Shown: one piece after another, positions 21,908-31,850 of the stretch
How the letters are laid out: each line of letters opens with the position of its first letter
Numbering within the stretch: the first letter of the stretch is position 1
Assembly: GCA_013423325.1 (NCBI GenBank)
Contig: BLJB01000184.1
Span: forward strand, 96,757 to 160,756
DNA length: 64,000 nucleotides
Reading direction: 5' to 3'
Source: Usnea hakonensis
Taxonomy: Eukaryota > Ascomycota > Lecanoromycetes > Lecanorales > Parmeliaceae
The notes under the pieces: model-generated
What the model was told of the DNA's origin: nothing
Databases searched by the model: none
Seen by the model: only the letters and a program-made list of their open reading frames with translations
Program-made: the position numbers and the translations under genes

Positions 21908-22762
21908 ATGACCTCCGCCCCCCAGCCCACCCACCTCCCCTCAAGCAAGCTAGGCACAAAAGAATAGTACCCCACACCTCTGTCTTCCTCCGTTCTCCCC
22001 CCCAGCAAAACCCAACTTGCCCGCCCCAAACGCTAACATCCCCCCCCCTCCAGCTGGGACACCACCTACACCGCCGACCTCACAACCCAAGCCACGCACC
22101 CCTCGCACACAGGCCACACATGGTTCGCCGACGTCCGCGCCTCCCAGAAACTCCTCGCCTACCTCCTCTCCCCACCCCCGTCCGCAAACCTGACTCTGGA
22201 TCCAAAGACCACCACTTTCCTCGACCTCGGCACCGGCAACGGCGAAATGCTGTTCTTGCTTCGTGAAAAGGGCGGGTTCGAGGGGATGATGGTTGGTGTG
22301 GATTATTCTGCGCAGAGCGTGGAATTGTGTAGGAGGGTGGCGGGGGGGAAGGGGGTTGCTTTGGGGGTGGGGGTGGATGTTACTCGTGATGGGGAACCGG
22401 GAATCCTGTTCCACCAATGGGATATCCTCCACTGCGCCCCGCCGCACCCTTCGTGGACGTCATGCGGTTTCGATGTCGTTCTTGACAAGGGCACTTTTGA
22501 CGCCGTGGGGTTGTCGGAGGAGAGGGATAAGCGGGGGAGGAAGGCGGTTGAGGGGTATAGGGATGTGGTGGTGGGGTTGGTGAGGAGGGGGGGGGTGTTT
22601 GTGGTGACGAGTTGTAATTGGACGGAGGGGGAGTTGAGGGGGTGGTTTGAGGGGGGCGGGGTGGGGGGGTTGGTGTGCTGTGGGAGGGTGGAGTATCCGG
22701 TTTTTCGGTTCGGGGGCGGGCAGGGGCAGAGTGTGCAGAGTGTGGTTTTTAGGAGGATGTGA
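21908..22762 (+). CDS. efm4: EFM4/METTL10-type protein-lysine methyltransferase
   Basis: Exons 21908-21966 and 22054-22762 (intron GTACCC..CAG with a CTAAC branch point), 255 aa. Splicing yields SSKLGTKEYWDTTYTADLTT, the diagnostic N-terminus of the EFM4/See1 family. The core shows TFLDLGTGNGEMLFLLRE (SAM motif I), GMMVGVDYSAQSVELCRR (motif II), and GFDVVLDKGTFDAVGLSEE (post-motif substrate loop). The C-terminal part VFVTSCNWTEGELRGWF is also conserved. Yeast and human family members methylate a lysine of translation elongation factor eEF1A in the cytosol. The 3' half is unusually G-rich (many runs of 6-9 G on the sense strand), as in the Aim18-like gene. Confidence 0.9.
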
Positions 22763-23077
22763 GGGGGGGGATGGGGGTTTGTTACGGGGGAAGAGTGCTT
22801 GGGGGTGTGTGTTGAGGTTGGCGAAGGCCCGTTTGGGGTCAAAACCTGCGTTTTATAATGGGCATGTCTCTGAAATGAAGGGAAGGTTTGGCAGCAGTCA
22901 TCCACTGGACTAATTGGCCACGATTATAGAGAGGTAATCTAGGGCGTGTTGCCTTTGTATTTATTCTGTTTATTCTGGAACCACACGCCCGCTCATTTCA
23001 GGAGCCCAACCCCACAACTAAAGTGCTGTCTCCTAGATCTATACATGTCTTGTAGGCTACCAAAAGTAATAGACTTG
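22763..23077. other. Short convergent intergenic
   Basis: Lies between the 3' ends of the EFM4-like (+) and GID4 (-) genes; no gene seen. The first 60 bp continue the G-rich composition. Confidence 0.4.
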
Positions 23078-25075
23078 CTATCGAAATGTATATGCAGGAA
23101 ATGCCCGCTTCTCTGGAGTAAGGGACAGGTGCTGATATGGGTTGCTGTGTGGATCATAATACAAGCCTTCAACATTGCCGTTGCTTCTTCGTAGAGAGAT
23201 GTAGTAGAAACCACTGATAGTGAGGGCTGTGTCAGGATCGGAAGGGGTGACGAAGCATTTCTCTGCTCCAGCATCGTCAGCAAGCGGGCAAAGCCTGGTC
23301 ACGCGGGCAAGGGCATACCTTTCCACCTCATCAAGATCCATTTTTCCATCAGCTCCTTTCGCAGCCATTCCTGGCTAAGCAAGTTCCTCGCCATCGCCTC
23401 ATCGTCATTCAAATCTTTGAAAGGTGGCAGTTTTCGCCAGTACATCCCGTCGACTCGGGCGTCGGCTTTGAAACTCTTAGTCTCCAAGGTAAAAGTGTTA
23501 AAGTCAATGATTTCGCCCTCGAGATACGTCGTGATGCTTGAAACCTTTGTTGGTGAACTTTTATCCGGTACATCGAATGCTTCCATGGTACCGGACAATG
23601 TCATGTCGCGGTAGTCGATGCTGTCAATTGTCACCTTTACATCCCATTGCTCTTCTGCAAAAGAGGACGAGGGTCCTGAGGCTGAGGCGGCGAGATAAGG
23701 AGCTTGATGAACGGGCGACGGATTCCTAGGTGGATGAGAGCCAAAATGTGGATTTCTGGCTCTCGCTCGGTATGTGGATGGAGGCATGAGCGGAGTGTAT
23801 GACGGTAGTGAAGATGCACTGGTGCCGTGTTGAGAGCCAGAAAGGACAGCGCCGACTTTGAGCCAGGAGCTCTGGGGTGGGGGAGGTACAGTTTGTATGT
23901 CGGAAAGGAAGTCTTGAGGGTCTTTTGGACAGCACTCTTCTGGGCCCAAGCCCACCTCTTCGGCATTCTCGAGGCCTTCTTGAATACTTTCGCAGAAACG
24001 TAGGCGCTCGAGATACTTGATAGCTTCATCAACCGGCCTTTTCTCACTTGGAGGACATGGCGATGGCGTTTGCCAGTATCGTCTCCTCCTGTTCTCACTT
24101 GGCAAGGCGAGGCTCTGCCGCTGCTGCCGGAGTTGCTCCTCCACATAGTTGCGGTGCTGTTGGTGTTCCGCAATCAAATCTCGATGCTGCTGGATCTCCT
24201 GCCGTACCGTAGCTTCGCGGTGCAGTTGCCGCCGCTGGCTTTGCGAAAGGGTTGAATTCGAGGACTCGCTCGAGCGTGCCGAGCTTGCTCGATCTCTTTC
24301 GTCGCCTCTCTCCCTGTCAAGTATGTACCTTTGCAGCTCGTTCCTTGAACGGGCCGAGAACTGTGAATTGCGTCTTACGGCTTGTAGTAGAGCAGTGGTT
24401 CGTAGCGAGGATTCCGTCACAGTGGGGATTCCACCTGCTTCATTCTCGATGAAGTGCGATCGTTCTCGTGGAGAGGACGCTTGGACAGCGGTCTCGCCTG
24501 GTACATGGTCTCGCCACTCAGAGTGTGTATTGTCCCTCAAGCGCCTGAGTCTCATCCTCTCTCTTAGATGCTCATCCCTCCTTAATACATGTTCATCTAA
24601 CAACGCAGCGGACGACCTCGAGACTAGGCGTCCCTCGGGTCTATTTTCTTGTTCATCATCGGATGTTCCTGGTGCCCAACCGTGGTATTCCTGCTGAGAC
24701 ATTCGATCTGCATATGTTGAGAGATTTCCTAACTCTTCCAATTGGGCGGGGGTGTAAATGCGGGGATCGGCCATTGCTTCTACCGCTCTTCGCATTCGTC
24801 GGCGACTCTCGCCAATAGCATCGCGCGGCTGGGGAACTTGGTCATCCGGCAATTCTGTACTTAGAGTCCTAATGTTCTCATCTTCGGCGTCTTGCTCCGC
24901 CTGCGTGGTCAGGGTTGCAGCAAAGTTGGGTACTGGGCTTGCCAGGCGTGCCAACTGCTGGAGATACGGGGTCGAACCGGTGGCGTCAGATTGATGCTCC
25001 TATAATTTGAAATCAGTGAAGTCATAGAGTAGAGATTGGTGCGGCAGGGGCTCTATCTACTGTTGCTTCCGGCAT
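23078..25075 (-). CDS. gid4: GID4/Vid24 substrate receptor of the GID/CTLH ubiquitin ligase
   Basis: Exons (minus) 25075-25061, 24999-23319 and 23262-23078; phases match; 626 aa. The C-terminal ~200 residues are the Vid24 beta-barrel: VKVTIDSIDYRDMTLSGTME, then TYLEGEIIDFNTFTLETKSF, YWRKLPPFKDL, EKWILMRWKEKCFVTP, LTISGFYYISLRR and GLYYDPHSNPYQHL. In yeast this barrel binds N-terminal proline degrons of gluconeogenic enzymes and delivers them to the GID E3 ligase. The N-terminal ~400 residues are disordered, rich in Arg, Ser, Gln and Glu, with a coiled-coil-like Gln/Arg stretch. This extension is usual in filamentous fungi and absent in yeast. The first exon codes only for MPEAT; it was chosen because splicing restores EHQSDATGSTPYLQQLARLA, the family's usual N-terminal phrase. 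That 5' end is the least certain part. Confidence 0.88.
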
Positions 25076-25149
25076 CACAGCGGTGTGTCCCTCCGTTCCC
25101 TAAAGTGGCTGCGGGGAAGGTGAGAGAGAGACACTGACGTTCCAAATTG

Positions 25150-25455
25150 TTAGTGACAGGCTGAAAGGTCAAACCGGTGAAGGATTTTGTGGTTGGAGTC
25201 ATCTGCCTCATCTGAGGACAAAGAGATGGAAACACTGCGGCGGCTTTTTATCGAAGTGGAGGATTGAATTAGGAAGCCTGAAGCGGCGGCAGGGGGGGGC
25301 TTTGGTGGCAGAGCTGTGGTCCACTCCTCAAAATCGCCATACTTTCTTGTGACTCGGTATCTTCCCATATTTTGATATTTTGTTTCTACTTGGATTTTGT
25401 GCTTTGATTGTCTGCTTCGAACTACCTTACATGCAAACTTTTCATTCATTAACAT
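25150..25455 (-). CDS. Hypothetical small protein
   Basis: Frame of 101 aa 75 bp upstream of the GID4 start on the same strand. The N-terminal half looks coding (SKHKIQVETKYQNMGRYRVT followed by RKYGDFEEW) and the middle is Pro/Ser-rich. A TCACTAAC branch-like element just before the stop suggests the frame may continue into another exon. No family recognised. It could instead belong to the GID4 5' untranslated leader. Confidence 0.35.
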   Translation of the reverse strand: MLMNEKFACKVVRSRQSKHKIQVETKYQNMGRYRVTRKYGDFEEWTTALPPKPPPAAASGFLIQSSTSIKSRRSVSISLSSDEADDSNHKILHRFDLSACH

Positions 25456-25934
25456 GGAACGTTAGGCATCTGAAATAAGTCACCGGCGTTCCCAGTACGC
25501 CCACTTTTTCATGGCGCCTGCAAGAAGCCTCCCAAAAGCAGTCCCAGCTTCTCCATTACGTGCAGTAAAATGTCGATCTGCCGCTGTCAATAATTCGAGT
25601 ATGCATGCATATGCAACGTGCAACATGGCTCATGTACTCTATCCTTCTCTATCTACTGACTCTCGGTACTCAGAATCAACGTCAATACACTCCGGGCGAA
25701 TTGGAAGGTGCCAGCTATGCAGAAACTTCATGCCACCCTGCAGACAAATGTTCCCAACATCTAGTAGCGCCGAGGCGATACCAATATTTGTCAATGTCCG
25801 CGCCACTCACAGCTCTCTATCATCGCGCATGTGATTGCGCGGGTCTTCTCCTGCTTCCACTTCTTGCGTGATTGCATCTTGTTATCCCTTCGCTTTCCCC
25901 GACTCTCTTTCTCGTCTCTGACCTACTTGTCAAC
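25456..25934. other. Intergenic before the dehydratase gene
   Basis: No gene seen. The region 25850-25930 is strongly pyrimidine-rich, typical of a fungal promoter/leader. Confidence 0.4.
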
Positions 25935-27143
25935 ATGGCCAAGATCAAGACCATCGAATACTTCCGCGTCCTTCCACGTTGGCTTTTCGTCAAAGTCTGT
26001 GATGACGAGGGCAACTATGGCTGGGGCGAGTCTACACTGGAGGGCCATACACTCGCTGTGGAGGGATGCCTTGATTCGCTGAGAGGGCGCTTCGTGGGCT
26101 ATGAAGCCGAGTAACATATCTATCTCCCAACACTTGCGCAACAATGCTGATATATTCTTCTGAACAGCGACATCGAACACCTGTGGCAAACTGCGTATCG
26201 ACTGGGATTTTACCGTGGCGGGCCCGTCCTCATGTCCGCCCTCTCGGGTATCGACATCGCCCTTTGGGATCTCAAAGCCCGCCGCCTCCATCTTCCTCTC
26301 TACCAACTCCTCGGAGGCAAAGTACGCCACAAAGTCAAAGTGTATGCCTGGATCGGTGGCGACAGACCCAAAGACGTTGAAAAGGCGGCTAAGGAGCGAA
26401 TAGCGCAAGGCTTTACGGCTATTAAGATGAATGCGACTGAAGATATTAATTGGCTAGACTCGCCGCGCGCATTGGAATCGAGTGTGGAAAGGCTAAAGAC
26501 CGTGAACGCACTGGGCATGGATGCTGGGCTTGATTTCCATGGGCGACTGCACAAGCCCATGGCAAAGCAGCTAGCGAAGGCACTGGAACCATATCATCCA
26601 CTTTTCATTGAAGAACCTTTACTCTCTGAGCATTCCGAAGGCATCAAACAACTCTCGCTTCACACCACGATACCAATTGCACTGGGTGAGCGCCTCTACA
26701 GTCGCTGGGACGTCAAGCGCTTTTTACACGATACTTCTGTTGACATACTCCAACCCGACATTTCACACTGTGGAGGCATTTCAGAACTTTGCAAAATCGC
26801 GACAATGGCTGAAGCGTACGATGTCGCCATCGCGCCACACTGCCCTCTTGGACCAATAGCATTGGCTGCGTGCATACAATTTGCGATGGCTGCTCCTAAT
26901 TTTGTGATTCAGGAGATGAGTCTTGGTATTCATTACAATTTGGAGGTGGGAAAGTATGACATAACCAACTACGTGAAAGACAAGAGTGTATGGGATGTGA
27001 AAGATGGCTATGTACAAGGCCTGCATGGCGAGGGTTTGGGCATTGAGGTTGACGAAGAAGAGGTCAGGCATGTCGCCGAAACCGCGCCAGAATGGGTACC
27101 GAAAGGGTTCACCGGGCCAGATGGAAGTATCCGAGAGTGGTAG
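25935..27143 (+). CDS. D-galactonate dehydratase-like enolase-superfamily enzyme
   Basis: Exons 25935-26110 and 26168-27143 (intron GTAACA..CAG, phase 2), 383 aa, practically the length of bacterial DgoD. Mandelate-racemase/muconate-lactonising family. The N-terminal capping domain has YFRVLPRWLFVKVCDDEGNY followed by GWGE. The barrel shows GGPVLMSALSGIDIALWDLK, metal ligand Asp in AGLDFHGR, Glu in LFIEEPLL, Glu in ALGERLYSR, and the catalytic His in APHCPLGPIALAA, all matching DgoD. The HGR His after the first metal ligand is the acid catalyst typical of galactonate dehydratases. It would convert D-galactonate to 2-keto-3-deoxygalactonate (or act on a similar sugar acid). No aldolase or kinase of the De Ley-Doudoroff pathway lies in the window. 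Bacterial-type sequence in a gene with a fungal intron suggests an old acquisition or ancient fungal paralogue. Confidence 0.92.
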
Positions 27144-28338
27144 CCCCTGAAGGAAAAGTCCTCTGATTTAGTCTGTACTTGAAATATACCTTGCGTGCGT
27201 TGCATTGAGCTGGAATTACAAAAATTCCGTGTATGTCTCCCCTCTCGGTCTATGTAAGATTATCAAGCTTCCTGAATTTGTTGCGACGTTTATGAATTTC
27301 GCTAGTCTACCAGAGAACCTATGTGTACTTTCAAATAAAGATGGTCGCCCAAACAACGGTGGCGATGTCCAGACACCTTCCACAACGCAACCCTGTGTGT
27401 CGAAGCTGACCGATGGTGACCTTTCGGAACAACCAGATCCGAACCAGGACATTTGCACTCCCAGTTTCCCGCAGATGTGGCCGCATCCATCAAGAGGAGA
27501 TTTGATCGTTCTCGACATCCCATGATCGGGGATGAGCCCCTTGCGGACAGGCCAAGTTGTTCATATACGAATCTAGGTACTCAGGAGGCCTTCTCGTGTC
27601 CCAGAGGTTCATGCACTAGATGCTACAGTCAATGGCAGGTCACGCGCAAATATTCCCTCACAATAAAGGATCTTACAATTGCTGAAGGTTTCAGTAAGTA
27701 GCAAGTGCCCGCGAGCAGAGCATGGCAATTTGAGTCTGGACTGGTTTCGAGTAAGAACTCCGTACAATCGCCCTGTTTTGTGTCACGTCCGGCCCCCTCG
27801 CCCGCGCTAGCGGACGTCCGTGAAACATGGCGAAATTCCGTTTCATTCCGTTTCAATCATGCTATTCCACGAATCATTGTAAGCACATCTACTATCTACC
27901 GTCTCATCTCTTAATCCAATCACAATGCCCGGAATAGCGCCGGCTCAACACAAGCATTTCACTGTCCGCTATCACCAAAGAAACCATTCCTCCAGAATCT
28001 GTCTTGCCAATGTGCACTACTGCAATTGATTACAGATGTAAGGCGGACAATGACGTTCGTCCCACACGTTAACGCACTGGAGGACAAATGCGGGTCAGTG
28101 CATTTCGCAAGCTCTGCGGAGAAATCACTTGCATTTGCTGCGACAGCACGAAGTCGCTAGGGCCAAGCCTGAAAGAACCCCAGAATATGGCGGATCTTTT
28201 GTCTCGAGGTAGTGCGCGCAAGCAGAAAGGCCATCTTTTGTGCGAGCTCTCTTTGCGCCCGAAATGTCTGGCGTAAATCCGCTCCAGTCGAGCTTCTCGG
28301 TAGGATATAGGTCGAGAGTATGAGAAGGACATTGTTCA
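27144..28338. other. Gene-poor region of about 1.2 kb
   Basis: Short frames on both strands (for example 27205-27525 + and 27216-27518 -) have no domains and overlap each other. Around 27720-27860 the composition is promoter-like, but no gene follows. Nothing further can be supported. Confidence 0.4.
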
Positions 28339-28600
28339 TTTGTGTTACACAATTTCACCCTTTTTCAAACGTCGTGGCTTGGGTAGAACAATAAAACTTC
28401 TCCATGTTGCAGCTATGTTTCATCATGGTTTGCTTTGTTATAAAAGTTCCTCTTTTCTCTCAAAGATCTTAGATTGTACAAGAAAATTTTATCGCACGCT
28501 TCTCAACAGTCGAAGGTTTTCATTCTGCAATTCGAAATCACCTTAAAATCTAAACATCACTGTTCTCTTTCCAGACCTGCCTTGCTAAGATCAACCTCCA
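28339..28600. repeat. Duplicated promoter block, copy A
   Basis: Starts with TGTGTTACACAATTTCACCC, then the box ATGTTTCATCATGGTTTGCT and TTGTTATAAAAG, then CTTCTCAACAGTCGAA and AACATCACTGTTCTCTTTCC. The same order of boxes recurs at 29655-29880 (copy C), partly at 29550-29640 (copy B) and 30735-30830 (copy D). Confidence 0.75.
28439..28446 (+). promoter_or_regulatory. TATA box of the first tandem gene
   Basis: TATAAAAG directly follows the conserved box GTTTGCTTTGT in copy A. The same TATAAAAG sits at 29742-29749 in copy C, so this element was duplicated with the gene. Confidence 0.6.
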
Positions 28601-28756
28601 GATCTTTTGGTCGAATCGACAGTCCAACACCTATCAAACCCAGCAACCTACATCGTCTCAACAGCTCTCCAGACCTGCCTTGCTAAGATCAATCTCCAGA
28701 TCTTTCAGTCGAATCGACAGTCCAACACCTATCAAATCCAGCAACCTACATCGTCA
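28573..28756. repeat. 98-bp tandem duplication in a 5' leader
   Basis: Unit 1 (28573-28670) and unit 2 (from 28671) both begin AGACCTGCCTTGCTAAGATC, continue with CCAGATCTTT and CAGTCCAACACCTATCAAA, and end CAGCAACCTACATCGT. Only a few bases differ. A single copy of the same leader (starting AGACCTACCTTGCTAAGATC) precedes the second gene at about 29873. Confidence 0.85.
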
Positions 28757-28770
28757 ACAGCAGCAACACC

Positions 28771-29151
28771 ATGTGCCGTTTCAAGTATGAACAAGGCAAA
28801 TGCGGTTGTCGGCGATTTTATTGGTCTAACGCTGAATTATGTCGTACCGACTACGACTGCGACCTCAAGCGCTGGCCAGTGGTCATGATCCCGAAGACTG
28901 ATGATCACGAGGACCTCAATGTATTCCACAAAGGAAGACGACTGTACCAAACTATCCCCGAAAACACCGAAAACATGTTCAGTGAGGTCGATTGTAAGGA
29001 ACAGATCTATATCTCGATTAAGAAGGACGGGCGATGTCCTTGGCATAATGACGCGAAAGAGAAATACTTGAGACACTTGGGATACTTGGAAGACTTGGAA
29101 TACTTGAAGAAGTCGAGCGGAAAAAGTGTGCACGGATGTGTGGTACAGTAG
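28771..29151 (+). CDS. Tandem cysteine-rich family member 1, CaaX terminus
   Basis: 126 aa, intronless. Starts MCRFKYEQGKCGC, with further Cys at ELC, YDC, DC and a CPWH motif near residue 90; the C-terminus is HGCVVQ. It shares with the next gene the pattern MCxFK..KCGC, IP(K/R)TDxH, (L/R)YQT(I/M)P, CPWH and the terminal GCVVQ. The Cys/His spacing suggests a metal-binding fold. There is no signal peptide, so the protein is intracellular. The final CVVQ fits a CaaX farnesylation box (Gln in the last position), which would tether it to membranes; this is inference. No known family recognised. A start codon upstream in another frame was rejected because the MC start is conserved in all three copies. 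Confidence 0.75.
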   Translation: MCRFKYEQGKCGCRRFYWSNAELCRTDYDCDLKRWPVVMIPKTDDHEDLNVFHKGRRLYQTIPENTENMFSEVDCKEQIYISIKKDGRCPWHNDAKEKYLRHLGYLEDLEYLKKSSGKSVHGCVVQ

Positions 29152-29549
29152 GATGGACAACATTACAGGTTGAGGATGTGGGGGCGAAGTAGGATGGTAG
29201 TGCTTCGGTCTTGCGCAACGCGGTCTCCTGTCAATTCCATTCGACAAATTGTGATAGACACCTTTTACGAACGCAGTATACGGTTTGTACGGGCCAGTAT
29301 CATCTGAGCGAGAGGGTGATATGCTACTAGAAGCAAGTATTTTAGTGGATGATGGGGTGGGGTGGGAGGGGAAGGGTAGGATTGATTGGGTGAAGGGGGC
29401 TTTGGGAGGGGAGGGATGGGGGAGGAGGGGTCGTATTTGGAATTATTCATTACACCCTCGAGACAAAATATCCTTATGTTTCATGGTGTGTGACATGTCT
29501 CGGCAAGAATCGTTACGGTCTGTTCATAAGGTATAAGTGATGGTTGTTT
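29152..29549. other. Spacer after tandem gene 1
   Basis: No gene seen. The stretch 29340-29440 is G-rich. It ends at promoter fragment copy B. Confidence 0.4.
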
Positions 29550-29640
29550 GTGTCATACCATTCCACCCTTTTTCGGACGTAGCAATAATACTGGTCCATA
29601 TAATAGATATGTTTCATCATGGTTTGCGTTACGGCCGGTA
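29550..29640. repeat. Partial promoter duplicate, copy B (orphan)
   Basis: Contains TGTGTCATACCATTCCACCC followed by TTTTTCGGACGT and then ATGTTTCATCATGGTTTGCG, matching copy A almost exactly. It lacks the TATA box and leader and is followed directly by copy C, so it is the remnant of an extra duplication. Confidence 0.65.
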
Positions 29641-29654
29641 TGTGTGACATTGTT

Positions 29655-29900
29655 TGTGTCATAGAATGTCACCTTTTTGCCTGGCTTGGAATAATAACCC
29701 TCCTCCATGTTGTAGCTATATTTCGGCTTGTTTCGCTTTGTTATAAAAGATCTTCTTTACTCAAGGATCTTATGATTATAAAAACTTCGATCGCACGCTT
29801 CCCAACAGTCGAAATTTTCCCATCCAGCAATCCAAAATTATTACAAAATCCAAACATCACTGTCATCTTACCAGACCTACCTTGCTAAGATCAATCAAGA
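29655..29900. repeat. Duplicated promoter block, copy C
   Basis: Shares with copy A the TGTGTCAT..CACCTTTTT box, CTCCATGTTG.AGCTAT, GCTTTGTTATAAAAG, CGCACGCTTC.CAACAGTCGAA, AATCCAAACATCACTGTC and CCAGACCT.CCTTGCTAAGATC. It is the promoter and leader of tandem gene 2. Confidence 0.75.
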
Positions 29901-29960
29901 TCCTTGACAGTCCAACACCCATCAAATCGTACAACCTACATCTTCAGCAGCAGCAGTACC

Positions 29961-30386
29961 ATGTGCCTTTTCAAATCCGATAAATTCAAATGCGGTTGCC
30001 AGCTATACTATGAAGGCGGACTCGAACCCTGTGATGACTATCGAGAGACTGGCAAAGGCTTAGACGTCCTAGCAACAGTCCTGATCCCGCGCACCGACGA
30101 GCACAACAACATTGCCGAAAGCATTGATGGTTTACGATACCAGACTATGCCTCACGACACAAACAAATTGTTTAGATGGCACTCCTGTCCAAATCAGACA
30201 TATGCTCCGGTGGAGTCAAAGAATTTATGTCCTTGGCATGATGAAGGCACGAAAAACAAGTGGCTTGAGAGGGCAGAGAAGAGTGAGAAGAGACAGCGGG
30301 GAAAGGTTGGTGGAAGGCATGAGAGGGAAGAGCCGCGTGAGATGAAACAGGGGCTCGAAAAGGAGCATGGTTGTGTCGTACAGTAG
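29961..30386 (+). CDS. Tandem cysteine-rich family member 2, CaaX terminus
   Basis: 141 aa from ATG 29961 (MCLFKSDKFKCGCQLYYEGG). The same frame is open further upstream, but the MC start matches the paralogue and follows the conserved leader ACATCTTCAGCAGCAGCAG. Shared features with gene 1: KCGC, VLIPRTDEHNNI, RYQTMPHDTNKLF, a Cys before the NQTYAP block, CPWH, and the terminal HGCVVQ. Compared with gene 1 it has a charged Lys/Arg/Glu-rich insertion before the C-terminus. Likely a cytoplasmic, possibly farnesylated, metal-binding protein of unknown role; only the sequence features are seen. Confidence 0.75.
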   Translation: MCLFKSDKFKCGCQLYYEGGLEPCDDYRETGKGLDVLATVLIPRTDEHNNIAESIDGLRYQTMPHDTNKLFRWHSCPNQTYAPVESKNLCPWHDEGTKNKWLERAEKSEKRQRGKVGGRHEREEPREMKQGLEKEHGCVVQ

Positions 30387-31028
30387 AGTGAACGAAATTG
30401 TAGCTTGAGGGCGTGGGGACGATGGGGAAAGGCTTGTGCTTGGGTCTTGTTCGACGTGGTGGTGTGTCGAATGAGTGATCAGGAAGATGGGTGTTCGAGG
30501 AACTTTAGACTATTCGGCGGCTGGTCCATCGATTTCGCTGACAGTATCTTCTGTCCATGCTGTCAGTAGGCGAAGTGCTGTTGGCGAAGCGCACGAGCTT
30601 GGTGCTCTGAACGTTGGTGGGATACTAAACTGCATCATCTCTTTTCCATGCTTTCTGATATGTTTCGCCAAGACTCACCCCATTCAACCAAGCTTCGATT
30701 TCCTAACCTGCTGCCTTCTCTGTGACTTTCTTTGTGTCGTCACACAACCTCAACCTTTTCTTGGGGACAATGATACTCCTCAGTCTTACAGCCATGTCTC
30801 ATCGTGATCTGCTTTGTTCTAAAAGGGCATTGTGTCCCACTGACGAATAAGGTAGAGAAGCCATAAAAGCATTACGAGATCGCCGTTATTATCTTAGTAA
30901 GGACATGATACTGCCACGCCATCGAACAATCCAACGACACACAGAATACCTTTGCGTTTACTCACAAAAGAAGTTGCATACCAGACTCCTGCTTCCGCTG
31001 TCACAGCGTTCCTTTGCTCTGAACCAGT
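30387..31028. other. Spacer and degenerate promoter copy D
   Basis: The part 30735-30830 retains TTGTGTCGTCACACAACCTC, CAGCCATGTCTCATCGTGAT and CTGCTTTGTTCTAAAAG, a diverged version of the duplicated promoter in which TATAAAAG has become TCTAAAAG. No gene seen in the remainder. Confidence 0.5.
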
Positions 31029-31448
31029 ATGTGCAAAGTCTCCTATATCGCATACAAATCCTGCAGTTGCCAATGTTTTTACCAAGAACCCGAATACTGC
31101 GATTACGTCGAGCAGAAACATCGTGATCTTCAGGGTGGAACACCTGTATGGATACCCCAGGTCCTGGTCTACGACGCTACAGAGACTCTAGATCACATGA
31201 TGGACAAGGAGATTCTTTTTCAAACACAAGACAAGTTTGATCCGATCAAATACAACGATTGCCAGCAGATTGAACCTGTCCTTCAAGACGTTGGAGAACA
31301 ATGTCCGTGGCATAAAACTGAACGAACGAGCCAGCTGCGAGCTGATATGGAGGAGCGAGCCAAGGAGGCTAAGAAGCGCGAGGAGAAAAAGGAGAAAGAT
31401 GCTAGACGGCACAGAGTGAAAAGATTTGGGTATTGGCAGAATGGGTGA
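31029..31448 (+). CDS. Tandem cysteine-rich family member 3, diverged
   Basis: 139 aa starting MCKVSYIAYKSCSCQCFYQE. It keeps the initial MC, a CxC pair, a Cys before the acidic middle and the CPWH motif at the same relative place, followed by a Lys/Glu/Arg-rich helical tail. It has lost the CaaX terminus (ends GYWQNG) and its promoter is the degenerate copy D. Most distant of the three, probably the oldest duplicate or one under relaxed constraint. Confidence 0.65.
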   Translation: MCKVSYIAYKSCSCQCFYQEPEYCDYVEQKHRDLQGGTPVWIPQVLVYDATETLDHMMDKEILFQTQDKFDPIKYNDCQQIEPVLQDVGEQCPWHKTERTSQLRADMEERAKEAKKREEKKEKDARRHRVKRFGYWQNG

Positions 31449-31850
31449 TAGCCCGCCAAGGTGACGGCGGCTCATTATTGCGCTCAATGAGTCTGATAAT
31501 TGTGGTTCATTCATTGTTGATTTGTTGTACTGGTCAGTCAGCGGGGCAGGGTCTTACTCTCGATTTGCATCTTTTTTACCTCCAATCCTATGGCAAGCGT
31601 GGTCTTTGCTTTTTGTCTGATCTACATTAGTCGTCTTTATAATGAACACTTGGCAGCGTCTTCTTGTGTCTTTTTTAAGGCTATTTGAGTCATTACTCGA
31701 CAATTCATGTAAGAGATAAGTAGCCTCAACACTCCAGTAGACAGACTTCGGTTACCTATTGGGGAAGGTGTTGACTAGTCGTGTGATGATTAGTAGACAT
31801 ATAACACAATGTGTAGAGCGTCAATGAAAACCCACCCCAGTCATGACCTC
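31449..31850. other. Intergenic, no gene seen
   Basis: 3' flank of the tandem array and upstream part of the RING gene promoter; no coding evidence. Confidence 0.4.

Noticed and set aside
22303..22905. 200-codon Pro/Thr-rich minus-strand frame
   Set aside because: Antisense of the G-rich half of the EFM4-like gene; composition artefact.
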